From positions 124,001-188,000 of the forward strand of contig JAXQJY010000018.1 of the NCBI GenBank assembly GCA_037042185.1: DNA of 64,000 nt, read 5' to 3'. Shown piece by piece: positions 23,117-34,366 of the stretch. This stretch comes from Sordariomycetes sp. S80-01Y. Taxonomy: Eukaryota; Ascomycota; Sordariomycetes. The notes under the pieces are model-generated. The model was not told the origin of the DNA and searched no databases. It saw nothing but the letters and a program-made list of their open reading frames with translations. The position numbers were made by a program, and so were the translations under genes. The stretch's first letter is position 1; each line of letters begins with the position of its first letter.

Positions 23117-23727
23117 ATGGATCACAGCAGTATGGGCGGAGAGGACGCGGAGTGCAAGATAGAAGTGAGTCCCTCTCTGTCGTCAACTGACATCTCCACG
23201 TCCATCTCCACGATATTGACTCCCCGCAGATGCTCTGGAACTGGAACACCATCGGCGCCTGCTTCCTGTCCCCCTCATGGCGCATCACCAACGGCGGCAT
23301 GATGGCCGCCACCTGCATCGGCGTCCTGCTCTTCTCCGTCCTCCTCGAGTTCTGCCGTCGCCTCGGCAAGGAGTACGATTCGTACCTCACCCGCCAGTTC
23401 CAGCGCCAGGCTGCCGCCCACGGGCCCAGCATCGCCGCAAAGGGCTGCGGCGGCTCGACCGAACCCTTCCAGCCCGCCATCACCTTCCGCGCCACGCTGC
23501 TCCAGCAGGCCATCAGGGCGTTTCTGCACGCCGTCACCTTTGGCGGCGCCTACATCATCATGTTGCTCGTCATGTACTTCAACGGCTACATCATCATCTC
23601 CGTCTTCCTGGGCGCGGGCATCGGCAAGTTCCTGTGCGACTGGCTGGTTGTCAAGATCGACATCTCCACGCTGGAATTTGACAGGGCGCCTGCTGGCATC
23701 GACGAGGCCACCGTCTGCTGTGGATGA
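23117..23727 (+). CDS. Ctr-family copper transporter
   Basis: 181 residues from exons 23117-23164 (16 codons) and 23230-23727. The short Met/His-containing N-terminus (MDHSSMGG) is followed by MLWNWNT, three predicted membrane helices, the TM2 MxxxM motif (MLLVM) and the TM3 GxxxG packing motif (GAGIG). It ends with a CC pair (TVCCG), consistent with the metal-binding tail of Ctr proteins. Ctr proteins form trimeric Cu(I) channels in the plasma or vacuolar membrane. The small Met-poor N-terminus resembles shorter Ctr2-like or vacuolar members, so the membrane is uncertain. Divergent from a metalloreductase that could supply Cu(I). Confidence 0.93.
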
Positions 23728-25305
23728 CGGGGACGTGGCTGGATGGACGGCGGTGAGGTCAGGAGGCATCATTTCTAGATAGCAGGCGTTGCTTGTATGC
23801 GTTTGTCATGAATACCCACACGCAGTTGAATTACTTGCAATTAAATGACGTGGAAAAGCTCTCATAATTTGAACTAATCCCAGTAATCTTTTACGAAGAT
23901 ACCGAACTGACGCGAGGATTCTTCAGCGGGTGTGAACATGGTGAATTTCAGAGACCAGCGAACCAGTAGCAGATCGTTGGAAGCCTGTTGGCCTGACTCC
24001 AGATCCTGCGCTTGCATCTGCACATGGTCAAGCACCTACATGAACAACTGTGTCACATGAGACTCGCCATCTCTTGCAACTGCCGCGTGGTGGAGGGGCT
24101 GTTTCTGTTGCTCATGTGCCAACACGGGCCAGATGCCCTCATTGGGAAGTGAGCCACAGCAAGACTACAGCCGTGCAGCGTACTCCTGCAGAGTCGACAA
24201 GACTTTCTCCGACGGTAGTAGCAAGAGGCAAAGCTTTGCTCCAGCCATCATTGTTTTACTTTGAAGGTGTCTTTGCCACATCCACAACTTCGCTCCTCGT
24301 GTCGCCTACCCTGCGTCCACAATCCAAACAAGAGCTACATACCCAAAAACCTATCCTGTGAGCCGCAGACCGGTCAATTTAATTCTGTAATCGGTAAGTG
24401 AAAGATTTTATTTCGCTGAGACAGTGCGCAATATCCATTTGCTTATGAATTGATCATGCTCTCTTCTGCTACCGACCCCCGTGTTGTTGGTGCGTGTGCC
24501 TCCGGCTTCCAAACTGCGTGCACGCGACAAAGCGCAGTTGCAGGGGCAAGAGTTCGGACGAAAGGTATTCGGACGAAATACAGACGGACATAACGCAGAC
24601 TGCTGCCGCTTCTGGAATCAGGAAGGAAAAACGGCGAGTCCCGAGCCTCGTGATATGTGACTGAGAGCAGGGTCTCGACAGGGGCAAGGGGTTCCCCACG
24701 GTAGCAGGGGGCGGGAATCCTACAGATAGTTCAACGACCCCACGCTGCCCGCGAGACAAAGAAGAGGGGTCCACGGTGGGAATACAAGTAACGAAAAGCT
24801 TGCGAGTGTTGTCTTCGTCTTGAACAGAACTGCCGACATGTGCAAGCACTCACCTTGCTGCGCACCACACTTGCTCAAACACTCGGCCGGGAGGTGGCAA
24901 CCTTGTTGACGCGGGAGGCACTCCCTTTCGAGAGGCTCGACAAGAGCTCTCAGGACGTCCAACCCTGCGCTGTTACACCCGGGTGAACCCGTGATGGAGA
25001 GTCTGGGGTGTCGATGCTCAAACTCTACGAGGCGCCAGGGGCACCAGCGGAATACAACTGCCGACCCCTACACCAAGTTCGGCTTTCTGTGGTGGCCTGG
25101 AAATAAGTAACCGTGATGGTCAGACTCGGCTATATGCACTGATGTGCTTATGCAAGAGGCCGTCGACACGGTCCGTTTGGTCACAAACTCAGACAACTCA
25201 TGCTGCCATTAGGGAAACCAGGACGCGGTGGCGGTTGGTCAGCATACGTCTATTTGGCCAAAACGGGCTGATACGCTTAAATGGAAATTGAAATTGAATG
25301 AGTGA
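23728..25305. other. 1.6 kb intergenic between convergent genes, no gene seen
   Basis: Lies between the 3' ends of the copper transporter and the CFEM receptor. Open frames reach 126 codons without motifs. No repeats of note. Confidence 0.5.
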
Positions 25306-26826
25306 CTATTCCCAGCCCTCCCTCTTATCCCTGCTCTTGCCCATGGCATCCAAGCTCGCCATCCTGACCAGACTCGCCTCGTCGCTGTACTGGACCGCAT
25401 ATGTCTTGTTGTAGAGGATGCCCGACTTCCCCGCATCCGAGCTGGGAATCGAGTTGTTGCGGCTGTGCGCCATGACGTGAGAGATGGTGCCCTTGGGCTC
25501 GACAGACTTCGTCCTCGAGGTCTGTCGAGCGTAGCTTGTTGCGCGGTGCGTGGAGCCGCCCAGGATGGGGAAGAGCCTGACGAGCAGGAGTCTGATGGCC
25601 GGCAGGCAGGCGCACATGATTCCGACGCAGATCTCGATGGTTGACCAAATGGAGACGTCGAAGAACTCCCACGTCTTGTTGGGGGTTGCGGAGAAGGTGA
25701 CCAGGGAGCGCAGGCGGAGGATGGACATGACGGTGACACTAGGCATGGTCAGGATCTAGGTCTAGGAAAATAGACAGGTCAACTTACAAGGTTCCGACGC
25801 CAAACATGAGGGCTACGCCAATCTTCTTCTTCCAATGCAGCTGCAAGCTCCTGAGCTGCCACAGCGGGATCGCCAGGATCCAAAGGTCGAGGGCGATGTT
25901 GATGGCGGCGTTGCTCCAGGCGATGCCCCTCGCGTCAACGCAGCTTCCCTCGTGCAGGCCGTCCCACTGCGTCCAGAAGTACGAAATCGGCTGGCACTGG
26001 GTGATGGCCGCGATGACATAGGCCAACCCCCAGAGGCTGGTGAAGATGAAGGTGCCCCAGAGCAGGCGCTGCGTGTCGCGCGAGGGGAAGATGCGCATGT
26101 AGAAGGTCACGATGGCCAGCTTGACCAGCGTGGCCTGCAGGAAGTAGAGCGACGCCATGACGTAGAAATACATCAGGACGTTGGTGATGCTCTGCGCGTC
26201 GAGCGTCCAGATGTCCTTGCCCAGGCCGTTGGCGGTGGTTCCGTAGATGGTGATGAAGACGCTCGGCACGGCTGCCGCCATCGTTGCCAGGACGAACCAG
26301 TCGTCGAGGCCGAGACCGACCTTGACGACGAAGAGCTTGAAGACCAGGCGGGTGATGACGAAGGCGAGGGCGATGAGGGCGAGAGCGATGGAGAGCACGA
26401 CATGCTGCTCAGAGCGGTCGCGGACTTCCAGGTGGCAATTGGTCGAGCTGGCATTCTTTGTCGCTAGTTGAAGTTAGCCCAGCCCAAATAAGAACTCGAC
26501 GAGAGCAGGGAGCGTACTGAGTGAGTCCGGGATGGAGCAAGACAGCGCGACGCACGTCGTCACGTTCATCTGGAAGTTGCCATCATTGCAGATGCAGAGC
26601 TGATCGGTCGGAGCGCAAAGTCCTCCGAGGAAAGCAGACCCTATACATTGTTGCTGGTGACGAGTCAGACGAGTGGAACAGAGTCTACGAGGGCAGGACG
26701 CAAGCTTACCGCGCACGCCGGATAGACCGACAGGGCATCAAGGTCTGATGTCGACGAATCCTCCTGACACAGCGCCCCCGACAAGAAAAGGGATAACAGA
26801 GGAGCAAGAAGAGCAAGGCGAAGCAT
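25306..26826 (-). CDS. CFEM-domain PTH11-like seven-transmembrane receptor
   Basis: 453 residues from exons 26710-26826, 26518-26653, 25788-26463 and 25306-25738. A signal peptide (LRLALLAPLLSLFLSGALC) precedes a CFEM domain with the expected cysteine pattern (PAC, QQC, GLC, LCIC, TTC, LSC, then TNC). A seven-helix rhodopsin-like module follows (GLDDWFVLAT, LDLWILAIPLW, ICVGIMCACLPAIRLL) and a Ser-rich cytosolic tail of about 90 residues with NNSIPSSD. PTH11-class receptors sense surface or host cues in pathogenic fungi such as Magnaporthe. The ligand here is unknown. The CFEM domain is split across the first intron. The ATG at 26826 is chosen because it begins the signal peptide. Confidence 0.9.
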
Positions 26827-29800
26827 TGTTGCGAGGTATCCTGTCTTCACGTGCGCGAGAGAGACCGTCTGCCCTCGGCGTCGTGGATCTCGAGACAAAT
26901 ATAGAGATCCGGACAAGGCAGTACGGACAGATCTTGTCAGGGCACACCAGGGCCCCGGGACGCATTTAATATACAGTACATGGGACGAGCCACATGGCCG
27001 ACCCCCCGTCGACGAAGCTGCGCACAGCACAATCTCCGGGCTAGCTACTACTAGTCTGCCTCAGCAGCATCTCGCCAGTCCGTTCGTACCAGACCGTGGC
27101 GCACCATGTGGACGTCTGGGTCCCGCACCACCTTCAGGGTCTTTTTCTCTGCACGTCGCCCAAGTGGTGGTGGGAGCCTTTCCCCGACTGGGCAACCAAG
27201 ATACACGTCAGGGGTCGAATGGGTTTGAGACGGACGCAGCTCGTGGTCCCGTTACATACGTACGCGGTTGGAGCGGCTGGAACGGTCATGGTTCGCTGCC
27301 AGTTCCAGACCTGAAGTCCCCGAGGTAGGGGAGCAGAGCTGCGCGCTGGTGCGCCACGCATGATGCACGACACCCGTGTCCGTCGCTCTGCACTGAAACC
27401 AGTCGAGGCCTTTGGTGAGAGATCAGGGAAGAGGCTGTGGCCGAGCACGGGATCTATGTCTGAAAAGGGGAACCGGTCCGGGGGTGCGGAACAGTGACGG
27501 TGGCTGGCCGGAGCCGACATTGGGGGCCAAGGGGGGACCTCGGTCTGCTTAACACGGTGAGAGGTTTTCCGCGTCCTCCCCCCCCCCACCGTCAAGTCAG
27601 GCACAATGAATGGGTGGCTGTCAACTTCTCTTGAACCAACCCAAACGGAATAGAACTGTCATATGTTCCTGAGATCTGCCAATCTTGATGGCGATCTGCG
27701 CCAGCGTCGCGGCCCACTGTGCCGAGGGGCCCGCAGTCGGTCCACCAACGCGCGGTCCAGCTGGCATGTGCTCGGTCGGAGCTCGACGAGCATTCCGCGC
27801 CGCCGAGATGAAGAGGCTTGGGAGGCTTGGACCTAGTGGGAGAGACTATGGTTTCGGACGAGACACACGCATTGGGGATGGGCGGGACGGACGATTGAGC
27901 AGCTCACGAGGAAAACGAGGGGCTGAAGCACCCTGTCGGCAGATGATCTACGTACAGGCCAAGGGGTCGAGAGCATGCAGTGAAGAGGATTTCGAAGCAA
28001 GGGTCGGTCCTGGGGTGGAACGTGGACCTCGAATGTTGTTGACTTTTTCGAGGTTGCCGCCATGGCCCTTCGAGCTGAGGCTGCATGTCCTTGAACTGAA
28101 CTTGCGTCGACGCCGAGTGCTCGACCTCGTCGCACGTCGTATTGGGAAGCTCGAGCCAGGAAGGGCGAAAATCTTTCTCAACTGCCGGCACTTGCTACCG
28201 TCCCACCGTATTCTGGGCCTCTGGCGCGAAGTCGAGTCAGCGTTCAGGTGGCATTAGCCTTTCCCCCTGTAGACTAGCGGACGTCCTCCCGCGTGGCAGA
28301 CGTTTGAGAAGCCCTTGCCCACGGACAGGAGAATAAGTCAAGCTTGATCTGGCGAAAAAACTATCGAACGCCCCGTCACCAGCATCCATTCCCCGGGGCC
28401 CTTCCCCGCGAAATATGAGCTTGCCAGCACTCACTCGTAGCTCACTTCCAAGGCTCGCGCTGCACATCTCCAACAGCGACGGGATCCACCGAACTAGTGG
28501 CATCATGCTCCGCCGAAAGTGTCAGCGTCTCCCTGGCAGGAAGCCAACGCTTCCGAGCTGTCGATCTGGTTGATCTCGGAGTCACGGCCAGGGTGGGCGC
28601 TGCAACGCTGCCCCAGCACCCATCTGACCGCGAAGATCACGACGTCCTCGCTGCCACCGGTGAGTGGCTATTCACCGACACTAAAAACGTAGCGACCCCC
28701 TCGATCGCAACCGTACCTGAGCGCGAATGTCTTGAATCTGGGGCCCTGATCCCCGACGGACCACTTGTTGACGCTTCGCACGATGTGCTTGCCGTTTGAG
28801 CTCTCGCTTTTGGGGCGCGACTGGATGCTATCGTAGACCTGGCTTCGGTCACCAGTGGAGAGGTGGAGATTATCACCGACAAAACTAATGACGACGATGA
28901 CGATCGAGTCAGGCTCGTCGCTGCGAGAATGGATTATCAAGTCAGCCACGCCGTCGTCGAACTCGGTGTGCAAGATTGTGACACGCCAGCTGTCGTAGCA
29001 GGCCAGGGGTCGACGGGGGAACTTTGCTGCGACGCTGGGCAATCTTACCGCAAGCCAAGGCATTGGCGGCTTGCTCGCGAGGGCCCCGTTGGTCCAGGCC
29101 TCTTGGAGCCTTGCCATCGTTCATACTGTAGTGGCCAAGTCTGCGTCGTGTTGGGTATTCAGGCTGATGCAGTGGCCACTCCATTTAATGCTGGCCGTCG
29201 AAATCTTCCCTTCAAGAATGTCGACGACACCCACCAAGCGCCGGGTACTGATCGCGGACTTGCCAAGCGAGACTATCAATCTTTAGGCCGCCCCTGCCTG
29301 GATTGCGTTGTCACTCCGTCCGGTGATGGTGACTCGTAACTCATTTCCAATATGGACGTGTAGTGACTCGGTGCTGATCTCGGCGACACAGGCCTCCCGG
29401 TCGACCAGGACGCAGATTTTCAAAACCCGAGAATCTGGCTGGCGAACGCAGACGGGACCGATGGGTTTGCATTTTCACCGTCAGCAGTGGTGGCGTCGAA
29501 GCCACAAAGCTCACTCGTGCGTCGAGTGGAATCGCGCACTGCACCTGTAGATCCAGAGAGTGCAAGCTTGCTGCAAAGCTGCACCATGGAGGGTTTTGGC
29601 CCACTAGAAGAGATCAGAACAAAATATAGCCTATCTGTCTACGCGTACGCTGGCATGCAGCGACGACAACGACGGGAGGCCTTGCTTAGAGGTGGCGTCC
29701 GAGGCAGACTTGCCCTGCATCACTTTCTTGAAACATAGGCATGAGTCAACCGAATAGCTTCACAAGAGCGTGAGGCTGGAATGGGTTTTTTGGGGCAGTG

Positions 29801-30706
29801 GCAGTGAGCACACACGACGTAGCACCGTTACAAGGGGGCCGGCTTGACGGTCGCCGAAAGAGCGAGATGCCCTGATGCCACATGAAACAGGCGGGTGTTC
29901 GAGCTGCATGAAATTTTCCTTTCCTTCCAGAAGCACTATAGAACGGCCACATATACCGAAGGTCTTGTAAGCCCCTGTAAGTCGCCGCTCCTCCCTGTTC
30001 CAGACGGGATCGTATCTGTTATCATGGTGAGCCCTGCCTGCAAGATTCACACGTGCATTGGACCTTTTACTCGGTAGGAGTTCTTCCAGTCTAGATGAAA
30101 CCGGAACTCATATCCTTAAGCACAGCCAGTACAAGTAACGGCAGTCCAACCAGGGGCGCTTTCAACCAATTGGAAGGCTGAAGGCAACCAGCGCCAACCT
30201 CCGCGGAGAAGAAAACCAGAAAGTCAGGACCCAAACGCACAAGAGAGGAGATGAATTGGCGGAACTGCATACCAAGCCGATAGCTTGCGTTGACGGCGTT
30301 ACCGCAAAGCGCCCCCCCGGGTATAGATGTCCAAGGAAGGTCCGCTCCTGCCGCACCGGGCTCATGGCCGCCCGGCCCCACTTCTCCGTGAGCCCCGGCC
30401 CCACATCCCCTTCTGGGCATTGTTGGTCATGTTTGAAAGCATGGCAGAGGTCAAGAGTAGGGAGCATGGCCATGGCCGTCACTCTTCGTTTCTTTTACAG
30501 CATCCCGGCATCATCTACGGCATTTAGCGGTTCATCGAACTTCCTAAACCGGGTGATTTGGCACCCTTGATTCGATTGGTCGGCCTAGCTAAGAGCTTCT
30601 GTATCATGTTACTCAAGCCACTTCCACACAGCCGGATCTCAGACACAGTCGCAGCGTAATCTGCATCCAGCGTCCGCTACCGCAGTGCCGTATCGACCTT
30701 GCAAGT
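26827..30706. other. 3.9 kb gene-poor region
   Basis: Long stretch with no confidently supported gene. Overlapping open frames up to 190 codons (27.7-28.3 kb) lack motifs. A homopolymer C run is at about 27580. Coding-like fragments on the minus strand at 28.6-29.6 kb are listed separately. No terminal inverted repeats or transposase motifs were found. Confidence 0.5.
28668..29600 (-). pseudogene. possible decayed gene, unrecognised
   Basis: Three minus-strand stretches read like protein but lie in different frames. They are a segment at ~29600-29480 containing QVQCAIPLDARVSF, a segment at ~29395-29290 containing ELRVTITGRSDNAIQAG, and a 150-codon segment at 29117-28668 containing WRVTILHTEFDDGVADLI and IVVISFVGDNLHLS. 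They have beta-rich composition but are separated by stops or frame changes that I could not bridge with convincing introns. I do not recognise a family. It may be a relic, or simply chance. Confidence 0.2.
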
Positions 30707-31856
30707 CTACCCAACGAGCCTGGCGCGCTCCTCGGCAGTGCTGTCGTGCGTCAGTGTGGTCCATCGTATCTGGTGGCGGTGTACTCACATTCCGATCACG
30801 TAGCCGTGGCGGTAGGGCTGGTCCAACGAAAATGAAGATTGGACCCAGTCAGCTGCAGCAATGTTGGTGGTCTCGAATGGCTGGTAGCCCGCGCCGCGGG
30901 TGTAGTCGTCGATGAAGAGGTGCCACTGCTACCCGTCAGTACTCATTGACAATCGCAGCATGCAGCATCCTTACCTTGGAGGAGTCGGAGTTGTCTTGGA
31001 ATGCGAGGGGGCCTTCTCCTGCGGGAAGAGGAGCACCGATGCCATCCTTGATAACGGTCCACGGTCCGTCGAGCGACGAGGCACTTGCTTCCTCGATGAG
31101 CTCGTTGGCTCCGTTCTTGCTGATGCGGTAAAACGTGTCGCCATCTTGCTTGACAGTGGCGTCCATTCCGGCACCCTCGAGCCAGATCTCTGCCTCGGAA
31201 AAGGTGACGAAGTCGCTGGTGAAGGATCGCATGATGTACCAGCCTTGGCCGATCAGGTTGCAGGTCCAGTGCACGAGGTCTGTCAAACTAGTCAGCGCTG
31301 CTGGTCCAACAAGCCGTTTTGCAACTTACACTGCTCTCTCGAAGGATCCCAGATGGCGTCAGGTGCCCAGGTCATGCCCGCATTGTCGGGGCTGACGATT
31401 CTCAGAGCTGGCTCGGACCAGGTCTGGAGGTCGCTGGACTCCCACACGACGATGCCGTGCGAGCCTTCCGTGGTGTACTTGTCACCCACGTCCCAGCCTT
31501 CGGGGTAGACCCAGAGATCGGTCGCAATGATCCAGAACTTGGAGCCGTCCGGGCTGCGGATGATGGAAGGGTCGCGAACACCAGTTGTGCCGACCGTCGA
31601 GGTCAGGACTGGCTCGCCGGTGCCGACGGTCGTCCATGTGCTGGGGTCGTTGTTGCTGGAGACGGACATGTAGATCTGCTCTCCATTCTCGGTTCCTTCG
31701 CCGGTGAACTGCGACTGTCAGAAACAATAACGTTGCGTTTCACGGGCTAATTGCACTGACGTAGACGAACAAGTAGTCGCTGAACTCTGACTGGCGTTGG
31801 CGCAGAGCAGCTGAAGCCGCAAAGGGCAGCGCGGCGAGGATTGTTGAGAACTTCAT
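30707..31856 (-). CDS. secreted GH43-type glycoside hydrolase (arabinanase/xylosidase-like)
   Basis: 318 residues from five exons: 31761-31856, 31330-31714, 30975-31279, 30789-30925 and 30707-30740. The signal peptide is MKFSTILAALPFAASA. The five-bladed-propeller style of the family shows in GVRDPSIIRSPDGSKFWIIATD (a catalytic-Asp-type DPSI strand), TWAPDAIWDPSREQYLVHW and FIDDYTRGAGYQPF. It would release arabinose or xylose from hemicellulose outside the cell. The last exon encodes only 11 residues (ending ARLVG). It is divergent from a GH10 xylanase with a shared promoter carrying XlnR-type sites, so hemicellulose breakdown is the likely job. The exact GH43 subfamily is not determinable. 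A GGCTAA also sits in intron 1 (31745-31750). Confidence 0.85.
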
Positions 31857-32041
31857 GATGCAAGCTGTTGGTATCGAGGTGCTGCTAACGGTAGAGTCTC
31901 TGTATCCAAGACCTCTGCTCGTCTTTCCTCGTCTATTGGCGTTCTCTTCCACGAGTTTTATGCCTGGTCACAGAAGGATGATCTTACGAGCGAAATTGTA
32001 TGACTGGAGCGCTTGAAATGTTGCTCAGTCGTCCCTTTAAA

Positions 32042-32047
32042 GGCTAA
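32042..32047 (+). promoter_or_regulatory. XlnR/Xyr1-type site GGCTAA
   Basis: Exact match to the GGCTAA consensus of the xylanolytic activator, in the GH43/GH10 shared promoter, about 185 bp upstream of the GH43 start. Confidence 0.5.
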
Positions 32048-32457
32048 CGGCGGGATTAGCTCCGCAAGGCCTCGTGAACTGTCGATCTCTAATATGTCAT
32101 CGAGCTTCATCATGCCTTATTCAGTCGCACGTCGCACCAAAGGACGTGGAGTACCCCTGTCGTTCCCCAGAATGCAGCCAAAGTCCACGGCAGCTGTTCT
32201 GCTGCAGCGCGGCTCGTGTCGAACAACATTGCCCTGATCAACTGTGTAATATGAGTGGCGCGCCTACATGAACCAAGTCAGAGATCAGCGTCTCGCAGCC
32301 GCCTTCAATCAACCGTATGTTTAACCGTCGTCGTAAGCTCAAGCCTTAGTCCTCGGTTGGTGTCCGGCCAGGGGCAGCTGATGTATGGGGTAAGCGGAAG
32401 ACCAGCGTCCGCACGACGATCTCTTCCCAAACCGCATGAATATCTTGAAACGTGGCC

Positions 32458-32463
32458 GGCTAA
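32458..32463 (+). promoter_or_regulatory. XlnR/Xyr1-type site GGCTAA
   Basis: Second exact GGCTAA in the shared promoter, about 35 bp from a CreA-type GCGGGG (32496-32501). Close activator and repressor sites are common in hemicellulase promoters. Confidence 0.5.
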
Positions 32464-32638
32464 TTCCTAAAGCCCCGTGAGCATTTTCTTAAAACGCGGG
32501 GGAGCGGCTGTAACTTCATTCATCTACATCAAACATTTCTGTTTTGAGCACTGACCCTCAAAGCCCATTGGGACGTTTAGGGCAGACCTTGCGGTTGTCT
32601 GCGTTTGCTCCCTGGCTCGTAGGAGATTTCAGGGATCT

Positions 32639-32644
32639 TTAGCC
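32639..32644 (-). promoter_or_regulatory. XlnR/Xyr1-type site (TTAGCC on +)
   Basis: Third GGCTAA, in reverse orientation, about 400 bp upstream of the xylanase ATG. Confidence 0.45.
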
Positions 32645-33040
32645 GGCATTCGGCACTTGGGCTCGGCGCATCCTGTCTCGTTCCCCTTCAGGGCGACGAT
32701 CTTTACGGTTGTTGATGGTAAACTAAACACTTGACGGTTACGGGAGTTTCCAGCATGTCATGGAAACGGCTCGCGCCGGATCGCTTCGAGGAGCCGTTGC
32801 CAATTTAGGCGCGAAAGTTGGCCGTGATTCCGATCGCGACCATAGCCGTGAAACGATCGGCAGCTGACGATGGAATCGGGACTCTTCATTTGCAAGCTGG
32901 TGTTTCACGGAAGGAGTTGCTCCAAGCGTTCTGGAGAGGAACAGGTATAAGTACGAATTGGCATCTGTCCTGGACTTCTGGGTAGATCTTCACCCACCAG
33001 GCTCAAAGTTCTACAGTTCTCTTCTTCAAACACCGCCAAA

Positions 33041-34179
33041 ATGAAGTCCGTCGCTCCCTTCCTCTGCGTGCCACTTGCCGCTGCCTTGCCTTCGGCGACG
33101 CACAACACTCGCCAAGCTGCGACTTCCATCCACGAGGCCTTCGTCGGAGCTGGCAAGGAGTACTTTGGCACCGCCACTGACCAGGGCCTTCTTCAGACCG
33201 ACCCCAATGCTGCCATCATCCAAGCCAACTTCGGCCAGGTGACTGGAGAGAACTCCATGAAGTGGGGATCCCTCGAGGCCACCCGGGGCTCCTACAACTG
33301 GGGCGGTGCTGACTTCCTCGCCGACTGGGCGACTGACAATGGCAAGCTCCTCAGAGGCCACACTCTCATCTGGCACTCTCAGCTTCCTAGCTGGGTAGAG
33401 GGTATCACCGATGCCGAGGAGCTGCGTGAGGTCATCAGAACCCACGTCACCACGGTTATGGGAAGATACCAAGGCCGCGTTGCGCACTGGGTAAGTCCTC
33501 TCCCGGAATCATGTAGATCTCAGTACGCTGATCTTGTAGGATGTTGTCAACGAGATCCTCAACGAGGACGGCACTCTCCGCGACTCTGTCTTTTCCCGCG
33601 TTCTGGGCGAGGAATTCGTCAGCATCGCCTTCCAGACAGCTCGCGAGGCTGATCCCAACGCCAAGCTCTACATCAACGACTACAACCTTGACTCTGCCGG
33701 TTACGGAAAGGTCAACGGTATGGTCTCCCTGGTGGAGAAGTGGATAGGCGAGGGTGTTCCCATTGACGGCATTGGTAAGGTCCCATGATCCCGAAGACGT
33801 TTGCAATGAGACTGACAGTCCTGCAGGTACTCAAACCCACATCTCTGGCGGTATGGGTGCTGGTGTCCAGGGTGCTCTTGAGCAGCTGGCTTCGGCTCCG
33901 GTCGACGAGGTTGCCATCACCGAGTTGGACATTGCCAACTCTCCCGTTGACGACTACACTGCTGTTGTGCAGGCCTGCCTCAACGTCGAAAAGTGCGTCG
34001 GCATTACAGTCTGGGGTGTCAGTGACAAGGCAAGTTTACGACGCGACCTTTCTTCCGCATTCATGTTGCTAACATTGACCTAGGACTCCTGGCGCCAGGG
34101 AGACAACCCTCTGCTCTTCGACTCCAGCTTCAACCCCAAGGAGGCGTACGATGCTATCGTCCAACTTCTGGGGGCGTAA
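33041..34179 (+). CDS. GH10 endo-1,4-beta-xylanase, secreted
   Basis: 327 residues from exons 33041-33490, 33540-33774, 33827-34029 and 34084-34179. The signal peptide [19 protein letters not shown] leads into a GH10 TIM barrel. Visible are [33 protein letters not shown] (acid/base Glu; WD spans the first intron) and ITELDI (nucleophile Glu). The tail is [18 protein letters not shown]. There is no cellulose-binding module. The third intron (34030-34083) begins GCAAGT rather than GT; it is the only phase-0 donor that joins SDK to DSWR, and it has a GCTAAC branch site. The enzyme cleaves internal xylan bonds, complementing the neighbouring GH43. Confidence 0.95.
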
Positions 34180-34366
34180 GCTCTGAGTTGGAGTAAATAT
34201 TATGGGGTCCAGCTACCCTTTTCAGACGTTCAGATGTAAGGCAGCACGATAGACACGCCGTTCTACAGTGCTGGGCACCGAATGCCAACATGTACATATT
34301 GGGATTTACAAAGTCGTTGATATCCGCTCAAAAATTCAATCAACTGTAGCTACATTGTTTCGTAAC

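Larger units (their letters stand above)
31857..33040. promoter_or_regulatory. bidirectional promoter, GH43 / GH10 xylanase
   Basis: 1184 bp between divergent starts, with three GGCTAA-type XlnR/Xyr1 sites (32042-32047 +, 32458-32463 +, 32639-32644 as TTAGCC) and a CreA-type GCGGGG at 32496-32501. A TATAAG sits about 97 bp upstream of the xylanase ATG. Induction by xylose or xylan and repression by glucose are inferred. Confidence 0.6.

Noticed and set aside
27685-28257. 190-codon plus-strand open frame
   Set aside because: Arg/Gly-rich with no motif, in a gene-poor region with competing frames on both strands.
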